DNA of 64,000 nt from Herminiimonas sp. Its GTDB lineage: Bacteria > Pseudomonadota > Gammaproteobacteria > Burkholderiales > Burkholderiaceae. Positions 35,658 through 45,751 of the stretch are shown piece after piece (positions within the stretch are counted from its first letter, which is position 1; each line of letters starts with the position of its first letter). Location of the stretch: the NCBI RefSeq assembly GCF_030655415.1, contig NZ_JAURVN010000004.1, positions 62,001 to 126,000 on the forward strand, read 5' to 3'. The notes beneath the pieces are model-generated. The model had not been told where the DNA came from. It saw only the letters and a list, made by a program, of their open reading frames with translations, and did not search any database. The position numbers and the translations under genes were made by a program.

Positions 35658-35712
35658 CTCAAAAGCTTCGTAACCTCACCCAAAAAATTTGAACGCTGCC
35701 GTAGATACAAAT

Positions 35713-35745
35713 AAAAAAAGCCCGCAATCACTTGTGGGCTTTTTT
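35713..35745 (+). terminator. Intrinsic terminator after the small gene
   Basis: A-run, stem GCCCGCAA / TTGTGGGC (one G-T pair), loop TCAC, then a T-run. It is symmetric, so it may also stop minus-strand transcription coming from 35781-36257. Confidence 0.85.
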
Positions 35746-35780
35746 GTGGCGAGAATATTCTCTAGCGGGTTCAGCTCATT

Positions 35781-36257
35781 TCAGAAGTGCTGTTGGACGA
35801 CTTGGCTAAAGGCCGCTTCCGCCGACATGCCATTTTTCATCAGGTTACTGACTTCTTGTGAATAGGCACGAATGCCTTCTGGCAGTTTTTGAACATTGTT
35901 TTTGAAGTATTCGTATTTCTGAACATCGATCAAATCACCGACCTTTGCAGCAGCAGGACTACTACGCGTACTCACGCGTGCCGTACGTGTGCTGGCGGTC
36001 TTTTTGATAGCGACAGCCGCTTCCCTGGTCTTGATCTGCTCCAGCGTGAATACGGGCGTGGCATTGCTACCTGCAAATTCATCTTCTTGCGGTTGCGTCA
36101 AATGATGGTTGCCGTTGAAGGCCATTTTTTTATCAAAGGTGTTGATGACCTGGTAGTTTGGTTTCTCACCACTGATCAAACTGAATTGCACGCGTTCGCC
36201 ATATGACATCATTTGCGCAACCACACCGTTCAAATATTCATCGGCCAGCGTATCCAT
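35781..36257 (-). CDS. Hypothetical protein
   Basis: A protein of about 158 residues, not recognised. It has a helical N-terminus (MDTLADEYLNGVVAQMMSYG), a Thr/Ser/Arg/Ala-rich middle (KKTASTRTARVSTRSSPAAAK) and a C-terminal helical part. The frame is open to 36362, but the upstream part encodes the tRNA-Ser terminator (MMKIKGFFLW is the hairpin itself). The Met at 36257 is therefore preferred. It has no neighbour on the same transcript except tRNA-Ser, from which a terminator separates it. Function is unknown. Confidence 0.6.
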   Translation of the reverse strand: MDTLADEYLNGVVAQMMSYGERVQFSLISGEKPNYQVINTFDKKMAFNGNHHLTQPQEDEFAGSNATPVFTLEQIKTREAAVAIKKTASTRTARVSTRSSPAAAKVGDLIDVQKYEYFKNNVQKLPEGIRAYSQEVSNLMKNGMSAEAAFSQVVQQHF

Positions 36258-36335
36258 ACTGCCGTTCCAGCGCTTACTTCTTTTCGTGTTCAAAATGCGT
36301 TGTTCCAGTAAAAGTGACTTGATCCAATTCGACCA

Positions 36336-36368
36336 AAGAAAAAAGCCCTTGATTTTCATCAAGGGCTT
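36336..36368 (-). terminator. Terminator of tRNA-Ser
   Basis: On the minus strand: perfect 11-bp stem AAGCCCTTGAT / ATCAAGGGCTT, GAAA loop, then a T-run. It begins 9 bases after the tRNA 3' end. Confidence 0.92.
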
Positions 36369-36377
36369 CTAATCTTT

Positions 36378-36471
36378 TGGAGGAGGCGGTGGGAGTCGAA
36401 CCCACGATACAGGTTTAAGCCCGTATGCTTCCTTAGCAGGGAAGTGCCTTCGACCACTCGGCCACGCCTCC
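36378..36471 (-). tRNA. tRNA-Ser (anticodon GCU)
   Basis: A 94-base cloverleaf with acceptor GGAGGCG/CGCCTCC, anticodon stem CTTCC/GGAAG with loop CTGCTAA (anticodon GCU), a long variable arm as expected for serine, a T-arm GTGGG/CCCAC and an encoded CCA. The discriminator base reads U, whereas G is usual for serine tRNAs. Confidence 0.95.
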
Positions 36472-36480
36472 ACATTACTT

Positions 36481-36506
36481 CAGTAGCTTCAAACTGCCCG
36501 CTACTG
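36481..36506 (-). repeat. Inverted repeat between lysC and tRNA-Ser
   Basis: CAGTAGC, 12 bases, GCTACTG: perfect 7-bp arms. It follows the lysC stop in the minus direction and lies just ahead of tRNA-Ser. Possible lysC terminator without a good T-run, or part of the tRNA promoter region. Confidence 0.4.
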
Positions 36507-36571
36507 CAAGGTTCAGTATCATAACTTTTCAGGCATGTCTGGTCAACCAAACTATGCCATCAAAATATGAC

Positions 36572-37825
36572 TTAATTGCTTTTTTCCAGATCGAAGGTCT
36601 TGTGCAATGCGCGCACTGCCAGTTCCATGTATTTTTCATCGATCAAGACCGATATCTTGATTTCTGAAGTGGAGATCATCTGGATATTGATGCCCTCTTC
36701 CGACAAGGTGCGGAACATTTGCGAAGCGATGCCGACATGGCTGCGCATACCGACGCCGACGACCGATACTTTCGATACCTTGGTGTCGCCTTGAATGCTG
36801 GCAGCACCGATGTGTGCCTTGACGCTGTCATTCAATACGTCCACTGCCTTTGCGTACTCATTGCGCGGCACAGTAAACGTGAAATCTGTTTTGCCATCGA
36901 CTGATTGATTTTGAATAATCATGTCGACTTCAACATTCGCAGCGGCGATCGGGCCGAGGATTTGATAAGCGATGCCTGGACGATCTGGCACGCCCAACAC
37001 AGTGATCTTCGCTTCATCGCGATTGAATGCGATACCGGTGATAGCGGCTTGTTCCATATTTGTATCTTCCTCAAACGAAATCAGGGTGCCGGACTTTGCT
37101 TCTTCTTCCAGCGACATCATAGGGTCGGTCAGCGACGACAATACGCGCGTCGGCATCTTGTAGTTGCCGGCAAATTCGACTGAGCGTATCTGCAGCACTT
37201 TCGAACCGAGCGACGCCATTTCGAGCATCTCTTCAAACGTAACCGTATTCAGGCGACGTGCTTCTGATACGACGCGCGGGTCGGTCGTGTACACGCCGTC
37301 GACGTCGGTGTAGATTAGGCATTCTTGCGCTTGCAATGCGACTGCCACAGCAACAGCAGAAGTATCCGAGCCACCGCGTCCTAATGTCGCGATATTCCCT
37401 TCATCGTCCACACCCTGAAAACCAGTAATGATAACGATGCGACCAGCGTCCAGATCTTTTTTGACTTTTGCGTCGTCGATGGATTGAATCCGTGCCTTGG
37501 TGAAAGCGGAGTCAGTCTTGATCGCAACCTGCCAACCTGCGTAGGACACAGCTTCCTTGCCGATCGACTGTAAAGCCATGGCCAACAAGGCGACGGAAAC
37601 CTGCTCGCCGGTTGAAGCCAGCATATCGAGTTCACGCGGATTCGGTTGTGGCATCAATTCTTTTGCCAAGCCGATCAAACGATTTGTTTCGCCGGACATG
37701 GCCGACGGCACTACGACGATTTGATACCCAGCGTCATGCCATTTGGCAACGCGTCTGGCGACATTCTTGATGCGCTCGGTAGAGCCCATCGACGTGCCGC
37801 CGTATTTGTGAACGATTAAAGCCAT
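36572..37825 (-). CDS. lysC: Aspartate kinase
   Basis: A 417-residue aspartokinase catalysing the first step of the Lys/Thr/Met pathway. It has the N-terminal kinase motif VHKYGGTSMGS, ITGFQGVDDEGNIATLGRGGSDTSA near residue 150, and two C-terminal ACT domains that bind lysine or threonine. The frame is open to 37873, but the conserved MALIVHKYGG start at 37825 is preferred. It lies 152 bp downstream of tilS; no lysine riboswitch is seen in that gap. Confidence 0.95.
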   Translation of the reverse strand: MALIVHKYGGTSMGSTERIKNVARRVAKWHDAGYQIVVVPSAMSGETNRLIGLAKELMPQPNPRELDMLASTGEQVSVALLAMALQSIGKEAVSYAGWQVAIKTDSAFTKARIQSIDDAKVKKDLDAGRIVIITGFQGVDDEGNIATLGRGGSDTSAVAVAVALQAQECLIYTDVDGVYTTDPRVVSEARRLNTVTFEEMLEMASLGSKVLQIRSVEFAGNYKMPTRVLSSLTDPMMSLEEEAKSGTLISFEEDTNMEQAAITGIAFNRDEAKITVLGVPDRPGIAYQILGPIAAANVEVDMIIQNQSVDGKTDFTFTVPRNEYAKAVDVLNDSVKAHIGAASIQGDTKVSKVSVVGVGMRSHVGIASQMFRTLSEEGINIQMISTSEIKISVLIDEKYMELAVRALHKTFDLEKSN

Positions 37826-37977
37826 AAGGATAGAAAAGCGCGCTTGAAAAAAGAAAAAAGCTGGAAAAATCAACCCACGACTTTACAGCTTGCAGCGCAG
37901 AATGACAAGTCCGACAACGGTTTCTGGCCATTTTCGGCTTATCAAAGTAAGCAAAAATGCAAGCAAGCAGCTTAACC

Positions 37978-39369
37978 TTAATCGAATTGCCAGCGAAACT
38001 GGATATGCGGGCCGACTTCTTTACTGAGTTGATGACAATCCATGCCGATTCCGGCGGCAAACAATAATTGCTTGCCCGCAAAGACCAGCGGCAAGCGTTC
38101 CCGCTCCCACGCAGGAACATCGCAGGCTTGGTAATGGTATTTCAAGCTTTTGGTAGGACGATTCCACGCTGGTTTCAAACGCTCGCCGCCGCTGCGCAAC
38201 TGCAGCGTCAAAGGCTGTGAACGTAACCAGTCAGCAGCTATGCCCTGCTCTGTCTGTTCAAAAAATAGCGTGCCGCTAAATTCCGCGAAATGAACGGAAG
38301 CTTCACCTTTCCAAGCAAAGGCTACTGGCGGTTGTTCCAAAGTTTCAGGATCCAGCTTGGGCGTGATGAAAACACGATCGCGATGACGTCGGATATGGCA
38401 ATCCGCATGCGTTACGCATAATTGCGCATCGTGTTTCGCTTCAAGCAGTTGCGTGCGCATTTCATTGAGCCAGGATGTCGATGGCATGCGCACACCACGC
38501 ACGCAAAACCAGTAGCGCAACATATTATAGATACGATCACTGCTGAAATTTTTCAGCTTCGTAATATCCAGACATTCGCCGTCCAGACACTGCGTCAAAT
38601 CCTGCTCTGCGAGTTCTATCAACAAACGTTGCGCCGATTGGGCGTGTTGCGCGGTACGCGCAAAGCGTTGCTGAAAACCGGGGAAATGTTGTGCCAGCGC
38701 AGGCATCACCTGATGACGCAAGGCATTGCGCGCATAACGTGGATCGAGATTGGATTCGTCCTCGACGTAAGCAATCGCATTTTTGATGACGATTTTTTCC
38801 AAGTCAGCACGCGCGAGTTGCAACAGCGGGCGCCCCATCAGCAAGCTTGCATCACCTAGCAAATCGGCTGCGTGATTAGAGCTATCCATGCCGGACAATC
38901 CAGCCACGCCGGAGCCGCGCAACAATTGCAGCAATACGGTTTCCGCCTGATCGTCCTGATGATGCGCAGTCAACAGCAAAGGCACATCATGCGCGCGGCA
39001 CATTTCACCCAAGGCGGCGTAGCGACTATGGCGCGCGGCTTCTTCAACGCCACTCTTTTCCTGATTGTCTATTTGCACGCGTCGTGCATCAAATGCCACG
39101 TTCAAAGCGGTACATTGCTGCTGACAATGCGCCAGCCACTGATCGGCATTGGCACTCAGTCCGTGATGCACATGGAAAGCAAATAATTCAAGTCCTTGCT
39201 GCGCTGCATACGCATGCAGCAGATGCAGCAGCGCGGCAGAATCCAGCCCGCCGCTATAGGCAATCGCTATCTTTTGCGCAGCAGGTCCGGAAAGAGAAAC
39301 GCGCGTCCGGATTTCCCCTAACGCGCGTTCAAATTCACTTTGCGTTGCCGCAATGTCTTTATTGCTCAA
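37978..39369 (-). CDS. tilS: tRNA(Ile)-lysidine synthase
   Basis: A 463-residue PP-loop ATPase that modifies C34 of tRNA-Ile(CAU) to lysidine. The ATP motif AYSGGLDSAALLHLL and the stretch LLTAHHQDDQAETVLLQLLRGSG are visible. The C-terminal domains (TilS_C, RSGGERLKPAWNRPTKSLK) are present, so it is full length. It starts 3 bp after accA, so the two are coupled. Confidence 0.94.
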   Translation of the reverse strand: MSNKDIAATQSEFERALGEIRTRVSLSGPAAQKIAIAYSGGLDSAALLHLLHAYAAQQGLELFAFHVHHGLSANADQWLAHCQQQCTALNVAFDARRVQIDNQEKSGVEEAARHSRYAALGEMCRAHDVPLLLTAHHQDDQAETVLLQLLRGSGVAGLSGMDSSNHAADLLGDASLLMGRPLLQLARADLEKIVIKNAIAYVEDESNLDPRYARNALRHQVMPALAQHFPGFQQRFARTAQHAQSAQRLLIELAEQDLTQCLDGECLDITKLKNFSSDRIYNMLRYWFCVRGVRMPSTSWLNEMRTQLLEAKHDAQLCVTHADCHIRRHRDRVFITPKLDPETLEQPPVAFAWKGEASVHFAEFSGTLFFEQTEQGIAADWLRSQPLTLQLRSGGERLKPAWNRPTKSLKYHYQACDVPAWERERLPLVFAGKQLLFAAGIGMDCHQLSKEVGPHIQFRWQFD

Positions 39370-39372
39370 GGC

Positions 39373-40350
39373 TCATTCCGGTGTATTGGTGATCTCTTTA
39401 AATTTACCGTAGCTCATCAATTTTTCATGACGCGCTGCCAACAGATCCTTGGTTTTCATACCCTGGAATTGACGTACGGTATCGGCCAGTGCACGTTTGA
39501 CCAATGCGGCCATCTGCTTTGGATCGCGATGGGCACCGCCCAGTGGCTCATTGATGATCTTGTCGATCAAGCCCATTGCTTTCAAACGATGTGCGGTCAG
39601 ACCCAAAGCTTCTGCAGCATCGGATGCGCGCTCTGCGGATTTCCACAAAATCGACGCGCAACCTTCAGGCGAAATCACTGAGTAAGTCGAGTATTGCAAC
39701 ATCAACACTGCATCGCCAACCGCAATCGCCAGCGCGCCGCCTGAGCCGCCTTCACCGATGATGGTTGCGATCAACGGCACTTTCAGTTCTGCCATCACGT
39801 ACAGATTGTGACCGATCGCTTCCGATTGACCGCGCTCTTCTGCATCGATGCCCGGAAACGCGCCTGGCGTATCGACGAAGGTGAATACCGGCAAGCCGAA
39901 TTTCTCCGCGACCTTCATCAGGCGCATCGCTTTGCGATAGCCTTCTGGTTTAGGCATACCAAAATTACGCAAGCTGCGTTCCTTGGTATCACGACCTTTT
40001 TGATGGCCGATGACCATGCAAGGCATGCCGTTAAAACGTGCCAAACCACCTACGATGGACAGATCGTCCGCATAGCTGCGATCGCCGTGCAATTCGTGGA
40101 AGTCGGTAAAGATTTCATTCACGTAATCCATGGTGTATGGACGTTGTGGATGACGCGCAATCTGTGAAACCTGCCATGGCGTGAGCTTGGCGTAGATATC
40201 TTTGGTCAGTTGCTGGCTTTTCTTCGACAGGCGATCAATCTCTTCCGAGATATCGACTGCAGAATCATCTTGTACAAAGCGCAGCTCTTCGATCTTGGAA
40301 TCGAGTTCTGCAATCGGCTGTTCAAAGCCCAGGAAAGTCGTTTTACTCAT
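39373..40350 (-). CDS. accA: Acetyl-CoA carboxylase carboxyltransferase alpha subunit
   Basis: A 325-residue carboxyltransferase alpha subunit of the first step of fatty acid synthesis. Conserved stretches include [46 protein letters not shown] and [14 protein letters not shown]. Normal length. It lies between the glycosylase gene and tilS on one transcript. Confidence 0.96.
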   Translation of the reverse strand: MSKTTFLGFEQPIAELDSKIEELRFVQDDSAVDISEEIDRLSKKSQQLTKDIYAKLTPWQVSQIARHPQRPYTMDYVNEIFTDFHELHGDRSYADDLSIVGGLARFNGMPCMVIGHQKGRDTKERSLRNFGMPKPEGYRKAMRLMKVAEKFGLPVFTFVDTPGAFPGIDAEERGQSEAIGHNLYVMAELKVPLIATIIGEGGSGGALAIAVGDAVLMLQYSTYSVISPEGCASILWKSAERASDAAEALGLTAHRLKAMGLIDKIINEPLGGAHRDPKQMAALVKRALADTVRQFQGMKTKDLLAARHEKLMSYGKFKEITNTPE

Positions 40351-40392
40351 CGTGCCTCCTTCTGATCAACACGAGGTGGATTTCGTATATGT

Positions 40393-41061
40393 TTAACTTG
40401 TTGCCGGTGCTGCGTCGAGACTGCGCCACAGATACCAGGTTGCCACTGTGCGATACGGTTCCCAATTCGCGGCCACTTCGCGCGCGTCACTACGAGAAAC
40501 CGGCTCGCCCGAAAAGTAGTTGCGGCTGATACCAGCCAGCAAACCAAGATCGTCCAACGGTAATATATTCGGCCGGAGCAGATTAAATATCAAAAACATC
40601 TCCGCTGTCCAGCGTCCGATGCCTCGAATTTGAATCAAATCGGCAATAACGTCTTCATCCGCCATCTCGGCCCACTTGTCACAATTGACACGTTTTGCCT
40701 TGAAATGGTCGGCTAGATCGAGAATGTACTCTGATTTTCGCTTCGACAAGCCACATTCTGCCAGCTTGTCGCCAGCCTTGATAACCTGCGCTGGCGTGCA
40801 CTTTGGGCAGACTTCGAGGAATTTTTGCCAAACGCTATCCGCTGATTTGACAGAAATCTGCTGGCTGATAATGGAACGGGCCAGAGTTGAAAAAGCTTCG
40901 TTGCGGCCAATCAAATGCAAATCGCCAAACTGGGGGATCAGCTTGCGCATGATGCGGTCGCGTTTCATCAACTCAACCTTCGCGTCCTCCCAGTAAGCTG
41001 GCAGGATGCGTATTTCATCAGCGACAATCATCTTTACCATCCAGCTTAAGCCCTTCGCCAT
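40393..41061 (-). CDS. HhH-GPD DNA glycosylase (DNA-3-methyladenine type)
   Basis: A 222-residue base-excision glycosylase of the AlkA/MAG branch. The helix-hairpin-helix reads [20 protein letters not shown], followed by LPLDDLGL with the catalytic aspartate. There are no iron-sulfur cysteines. The start is uncertain: ATG at 41061 overlaps cysS by 16 bp, and Met codons at 41040 and 41031 are alternatives. It removes alkylated bases by family inference. Confidence 0.88.
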   Translation of the reverse strand: MAKGLSWMVKMIVADEIRILPAYWEDAKVELMKRDRIMRKLIPQFGDLHLIGRNEAFSTLARSIISQQISVKSADSVWQKFLEVCPKCTPAQVIKAGDKLAECGLSKRKSEYILDLADHFKAKRVNCDKWAEMADEDVIADLIQIRGIGRWTAEMFLIFNLLRPNILPLDDLGLLAGISRNYFSGEPVSRSDAREVAANWEPYRTVATWYLWRSLDAAPATS

Positions 41062-42443
41062 TCGGTCAAACCGCCAGATTTATCTTCAAGAATGATGCCC
41101 TTTTCCAGCAAGCCCGCACGGATGCGATCAGCCTCGGCAAAATTCTTTTCTTTTTTAGCTTGTACACGTGCGGCAATTTGCTCGGTAACAAATGTTTCCA
41201 GATCGCTACCGTCTTCGTTACTTGCCAATCCGGCATGCAAAAATTCCTGTGCCGGGCGTTGCAGAAGACCGACTATACCAGCGAGTTTGAACAACTGGCG
41301 CGCCAATGCTGCGGATTTATTTTTGTTAATTTCATTTGCTAATTCAAACAAAACAGCAATTGCCAATGGCGTGTTGAAATCATCGTTCATCGCATCGGCA
41401 AAGCGAACTGCGTGCGCTTCCGTCATATCCAAAGGCTGATCGTCTGGTGCTACTTCTTTCAGTGCGGTGTACAGTCGCGTCAATGCATTACGCGCGTCAT
41501 CCAGATGCGCATCGGAATAATTCAACTGACTACGGTAATGCGCGCGCAGGATAAAAAAGCGCACGACTTCGTGATCGAATTTTTCCAGCACTTCACGGAT
41601 CGTGAAAAAATTACCCAAAGACTTGGACATCTTTTCATTATCAACACGCACGAAACCGTTATGCATCCAATAGTTGACGAATGTATGTTTGCTCGCGCCT
41701 TCGGACTGAGCAATTTCATTCTCGTGATGCGGGAATTGCAAATCAGCGCCGCCACCGTGAATATCGAATTGTTCACCCAATAAATCGCAGGCCATCGCCG
41801 AGCATTCGATATGCCAGCCCGGACGACCACTGCCCCATTTGGATGACCACTTCACTTCGTCAGGTTCGGATTCTTTGGACGACTTCCACAACACAAAGTC
41901 TAGTGGATCGCGTTTGCCGGTGTTCACATCAACGCGTTCGCCTGCACGCAAGTCGTCCAGCGACTTGCCAGACAATTTGCCGTAACCGGGAAAATCACGC
42001 ACAGAATAATTAACATCGCCATCAGATGATTTATACGCGAGCCCATTGCGCTCCAGCGTTTCAATCAGGCCCAGCATTTGTGGCACGTAGTTAGTAGCGC
42101 GCGGTTCGTGATCCGGCTTTTGCACACCCAGCGCGGCGGCATCTTCATCCATCGCGTCGATAAAGCGTTGCGTCAATTGTGAAATCGACTCGCCGTTTTC
42201 TGCCGCACGCTTGATGATCTTGTCATCGATGTCGGTGATATTTCGTACGTAAGTAACTTCGTAACCTGAAGTACGCAACCAGCGCTGCACCAGATCGAAC
42301 ACCACCATCACGCGTGCGTGCCCGATGTGACAATAGTCGTACACCGTCATGCCGCACACATACATCCGGACTTTGCCCGGATCAATAGGAGTAAACGACT
42401 GCTTCTCACGCGCCAGCGTATTGTAGATCTTCAGTGCACTCAT
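41046..42443 (-). CDS. cysS: Cysteinyl-tRNA synthetase
   Basis: A 465-residue class I synthetase. It has the zinc-site cysteine in YVCGMTVYD followed by the HIGHARV signature, [12 protein letters not shown], and the KMSKS loop ([11 protein letters not shown]). Full length, with the C-terminal anticodon-binding helices. First gene of the cysS, glycosylase, accA, tilS, lysC run. Confidence 0.96.
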   Translation of the reverse strand: MSALKIYNTLAREKQSFTPIDPGKVRMYVCGMTVYDYCHIGHARVMVVFDLVQRWLRTSGYEVTYVRNITDIDDKIIKRAAENGESISQLTQRFIDAMDEDAAALGVQKPDHEPRATNYVPQMLGLIETLERNGLAYKSSDGDVNYSVRDFPGYGKLSGKSLDDLRAGERVDVNTGKRDPLDFVLWKSSKESEPDEVKWSSKWGSGRPGWHIECSAMACDLLGEQFDIHGGGADLQFPHHENEIAQSEGASKHTFVNYWMHNGFVRVDNEKMSKSLGNFFTIREVLEKFDHEVVRFFILRAHYRSQLNYSDAHLDDARNALTRLYTALKEVAPDDQPLDMTEAHAVRFADAMNDDFNTPLAIAVLFELANEINKNKSAALARQLFKLAGIVGLLQRPAQEFLHAGLASNEDGSDLETFVTEQIAARVQAKKEKNFAEADRIRAGLLEKGIILEDKSGGLTEWRRA

Positions 42444-42947
42444 GAATGGTTGTCTGTTTCGGTCAGGGATTTATTGCAAGGCTTTTTATTACAAGACTTG
42501 ACGCGCATCGTCATCAACGCGTATCAACAAATCCGAAACTCTGATGCGACTAGGTCGCCAAAACACTTTGTCATACTTCTTTTTGATAAAATGCACGTTT
42601 TTGCGGCAGTATAGCATTGATGAAATACTCTTCTGCTACCTTGAATTAGTTTGAATTTGCTACGTTTGCTATCGGCAAGCCGTAATAAATTTGCGCTGAA
42701 ATCCGTTAAATACATCAGCTAATCGAAACTTAAATTCCCGGTCCGCATCAGATCAAATACCTAAATGCAAACGGGACGGCATAATATGACAGTGTCGACA
42801 TTCGTGCAACAGGCGCAACGAGGTCAGCTTTTCCAAATTGCTGAAGTTGAGTAAAAAGAATCAATATTTGCAGGTTTGCGTTTTACAAACGTAAGCAATA
42901 TATAAACGCTAGAAATTAAACACTAGAAACGAATGAAGGAAGTCAGA
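42444..42947. other. Divergent intergenic region cysS / ppiA
   Basis: About 500 bp with no supported gene. It must contain the promoters of cysS (minus) and ppiA (plus). The only pattern seen is a short palindrome CGTTT-TAC-AAACG (42879-42891), similar to the one upstream of flhD, followed by an AT-rich stretch (CAATATATAAACG). Confidence 0.5.
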
Positions 42948-43526
42948 ATGAAATTTTCCCGTCGTCATGTCATGACCATGATTGCAGCACTCTCTCTGTC
43001 AAGTGCAATGCAATTGGCGCAAGCAGCAGATGCGCCTCACGTAGTACTGAAAACAAATCTGGGCGACATCGAGCTGGAATTGAATCCTGAGCAAGCGCCA
43101 AAATCGGTAGAAAACTTTTTGCAATACGTAAAAAGCGGCCAATACACAGGCACGATTTTTCACCGTGTAATCGGCAACTTCATGATTCAAGGTGGTGGCT
43201 TTGATCAAAACATGCGTGAGAAGCCAACGCGTGCACCTATCCGCAATGAAGCAAAAAATGGTTTGAAGAACGACACCTACACCATTGCGATGGCACGTAC
43301 TGGTGACCCACATTCCGCAACAGCACAATTCTTCATCAATACGAATAACAACAATATGTTGAACAACCCGGGCGCTGATGGCTGGGGTTACGCAGTGTTC
43401 GGCAAAGTCGTTAAAGGCACTGAAGTTGTCGACAAGATCAAGCAAGTCCGTACTGGTAGCCGTGGACCGTATCAAGATGTGCCAGTTCAAGCCATCGTGA
43501 TTGAATCTGCGACTGTCACAAAATAA
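42948..43526 (+). CDS. ppiA: Periplasmic peptidyl-prolyl cis-trans isomerase (cyclophilin)
   Basis: A 192-residue cyclophilin with a signal peptide (MKFSRRHVMTMIAALSLSS..., cleavage after AQA near residue 26), so it acts in the periplasm. The catalytic region has FHRVIGNFMIQGGGF and AQFFINTNNN. The start at 42948 is preferred over 42933 because GAAGGAAG precedes it and the signal peptide then has normal length. The adjacent ppiB is a close paralog without a signal peptide. Confidence 0.93.
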   Translation: MKFSRRHVMTMIAALSLSSAMQLAQAADAPHVVLKTNLGDIELELNPEQAPKSVENFLQYVKSGQYTGTIFHRVIGNFMIQGGGFDQNMREKPTRAPIRNEAKNGLKNDTYTIAMARTGDPHSATAQFFINTNNNNMLNNPGADGWGYAVFGKVVKGTEVVDKIKQVRTGSRGPYQDVPVQAIVIESATVTK

Positions 43527-43600
43527 TTACCCAAACATTTTTAGCTTCACCCATTTAGTATCACTTAGTCAGTCTCACTTTACATAGTTCAAGGAATAAT

Positions 43601-44089
43601 ATGGCAGTCATCCTCACCACCAACCACGGCAAAATCACCATCGAACTCGACGCAGAAAAAGCGCCAAAGACAGTTGAAAACTTTTTAGCCTACGTTAACG
43701 CTGGCCACTACGCTGGCACCATTTTTCATCGCGTGATCGATGGCTTCATGATCCAAGGCGGCGGTTTTGAGCCTGGCATGAAACAAAAGCCAACCAACGA
43801 TACCGTTGAAAACGAAGCTAAAAACGGCCTCAAAAACGATCTGTACACGCTGGCAATGGCACGCACTTCGGATCCACATTCCGCTTCTGCTCAATTTTTC
43901 ATCAACATCAACAACAACACTTTCCTCGACTATCCAGGTCAAGACGGTTGGGGTTACTGCGTATTCGGTAAAGTTACTGACGGCACCGATGTTGTGGAAA
44001 AAATCAAATCAGTCAAAACCACACGCAGCGGCATGTTTGCTGACGTACCAGTAGAAGATGTCATCATCGAAAAAGCAGAAGTCATCTAA
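43601..44089 (+). CDS. ppiB: Cytoplasmic peptidyl-prolyl cis-trans isomerase (cyclophilin)
   Basis: A 162-residue cyclophilin without a signal peptide. The catalytic region has FHRVIDGFMIQGGGFEPGM and AQFFININ. It is very similar to the preceding ppiA product over its whole length, which suggests a tandem duplication with one copy sent to the periplasm. lpxH follows 38 bp downstream. Confidence 0.95.
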   Translation: MAVILTTNHGKITIELDAEKAPKTVENFLAYVNAGHYAGTIFHRVIDGFMIQGGGFEPGMKQKPTNDTVENEAKNGLKNDLYTLAMARTSDPHSASAQFFININNNTFLDYPGQDGWGYCVFGKVTDGTDVVEKIKSVKTTRSGMFADVPVEDVIIEKAEVI

Positions 44090-44127
44090 TCATTACTTCT
44101 GCCACCGCATCACTCTCGACGCACGAT

Positions 44128-44922
44128 ATGACCATTTCATTTTCTGCATCGAAACAAAAAGCGCAGCCTGAAACGGCTGCGCTTTTTGTTTCTGACTTGC
44201 ATTTGCAGGCTGCGATGCCCCGTACTACCGAAGCATTTTTCAAGTTTCTTCAGACCGAAGCGACCAAAACTCGACAGCTCTATTTGCTCGGGGATATTTT
44301 TGAAGCATGGGCTGGCGATGACGACATCAATGATCCGTACAACAGCCTGGTAGTAGATCAGCTTAAGAATATAAGTCAGCGCGGCGTAGACGTATTCTGG
44401 ATCGCTGGCAATCGTGATTTTTTGGTTGGCGAACAATTCGCCAAAACCTGCAATATCACGCTACTCCCCGATCCATTTGTAACGACTATTGCCGATCGCT
44501 TGCTGGTGCTGACGCATGGTGACGCGTATTGCACCGAGGATGCAGCTTATATGCAGTTTCGCGCGCAAGTGCGAGATGCGGAATGGCAAAAGAATTTTCT
44601 TGCTCTGCCGCTGACACAGCGCAAAGCCATCATCGAAAATTTACGTGCAGGTAGTCGTGCTGCGCAACGTGAAAAATCTTACGAAATCATGGACGTTAAC
44701 CATGATGCGATTACTGCTTTATTCGAGCAAACCGCAACAGCAACCATGATCCACGGCCACACGCATAGACCAGCACGCCATGAAGATGGAAAAGCGCGTG
44801 TGCGCTATGTATTGTCTGACTGGGATCTGGATGGCTCAGCAGCTCGAGGAGACTGGCTGGCGTTGGATGCGAACGGAATAATCCGTCGCTATGATTTGAA
44901 CGGTATTGAAATCGGTAGTTAA
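44128..44922 (+). CDS. lpxH: UDP-2,3-diacylglucosamine diphosphatase
   Basis: A 264-residue metallophosphoesterase of lipid A synthesis that cleaves UDP-2,3-diacylglucosamine to lipid X. Metal-site motifs are SDLHL, GDIFEAWAGDD, GNRDFLVG, LTHGDAYCTED and HGHTHRPARH. It lies at the inner face of the cytoplasmic membrane by family knowledge. Last gene of the ppiA-ppiB-lpxH run. Confidence 0.94.
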   Translation: MTISFSASKQKAQPETAALFVSDLHLQAAMPRTTEAFFKFLQTEATKTRQLYLLGDIFEAWAGDDDINDPYNSLVVDQLKNISQRGVDVFWIAGNRDFLVGEQFAKTCNITLLPDPFVTTIADRLLVLTHGDAYCTEDAAYMQFRAQVRDAEWQKNFLALPLTQRKAIIENLRAGSRAAQREKSYEIMDVNHDAITALFEQTATATMIHGHTHRPARHEDGKARVRYVLSDWDLDGSAARGDWLALDANGIIRRYDLNGIEIGS

Positions 44923-44928
44923 AAATAA

Positions 44929-44952
44929 TGCCTCAGCAATGAGGCACTATTT
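44929..44952 (+). terminator. Probable terminator after lpxH
   Basis: Stem TGCCTCA / TGAGGCA, loop GCAA, followed by a moderately T-rich stretch. It starts 7 bases after the lpxH stop. Confidence 0.6.
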
Positions 44953-45008
44953 AATCAACAAACAATCACGCATCCGATTGTTTTCTGTCAGTAGAAAATC
45001 GATACTGA

Positions 45009-45716
45009 TTATTCAAACTGCTTTTTGAATTGCTGGAACTGTTCAGTTAATCCAGCGACTTCCTGCCTTAAAGAACTGACTTCTTCTTCAAGCTGAGTTA
45101 TCCGATCTTGTCGACTGACATCAGCTGCGCCACTAGCCGAACTCACCGCAGCTTCATTCGTTTCAGGAAAAAATTCACCCGATAACAAGGCCGCATAACG
45201 CGCTTCCTTGGTCCCTGGCGTACGCGGCAAGCGTGCAACCAGTGGTGGATATTTATCCATCAAGAATTGCAATCCGATCTCGACATCAGCGATCGCTGAA
45301 AAATCATGCAGGCGACCAGAACGTGTACGAATCTCCCCTGCAGTTTGTATCCCGCGCAACATCAAGATCGTCAATACGGCCAGCTTGTCCTGTTCCAGCG
45401 ACCACTTCACGCGTAGCCGATGTTGATACTTGCTGACGCGCGCGCCGGCCTGATGAACCTCGGTAACGAATTTCTCTTCCATCAAACGCTGAAGAATCGC
45501 CTGCACGTCGCCTTCGCTCATGGACATTACAGGATCGCGACTGGTCAATTGATTACAGCCATTCGTCAGCGCGTTCAAGGACATTGGATAACTATCCGGC
45601 GTCAGCGCTTCTTTTTCAGCCAGCACAGCCAGCACACGGATTTCTGCTGCGTCCAGCAGGAATTGCTCATTGCTGGATTGTTCCGCGACTTGCGAATTGC
45701 TTATCTCATTACTCAT
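45009..45716 (-). CDS. YceH family (DUF480) protein
   Basis: A 235-residue DUF480/YceH protein with two winged-helix domains (LSAAEIRVLAVLAEKEALTPDSYPMSLNALTNGCNQ-like start near residue 20) and a C-terminal coiled-coil (ITQLEEEVSSLRQEVAGLTEQFQQFKKQFE region). The molecular role of the family is not established. It lies 35 bp downstream of cysE on the same strand. Confidence 0.88.
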   Translation of the reverse strand: MSNEISNSQVAEQSSNEQFLLDAAEIRVLAVLAEKEALTPDSYPMSLNALTNGCNQLTSRDPVMSMSEGDVQAILQRLMEEKFVTEVHQAGARVSKYQHRLRVKWSLEQDKLAVLTILMLRGIQTAGEIRTRSGRLHDFSAIADVEIGLQFLMDKYPPLVARLPRTPGTKEARYAALLSGEFFPETNEAAVSSASGAADVSRQDRITQLEEEVSSLRQEVAGLTEQFQQFKKQFE

Positions 45717-45751
45717 TTAAAACACTTAATCTTTAATGGTTATGCGAGTTC

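Noticed and set aside
35781..36362. Longer form of the hypothetical gene starting MMKIKGFFLW
   Set aside because: Those codons are the tRNA-Ser terminator hairpin. The Met at 36257 is a better start.
37826..37977. Possible lysine riboswitch upstream of lysC
   Set aside because: The gap is only 152 bp and shows none of the expected conserved helices.
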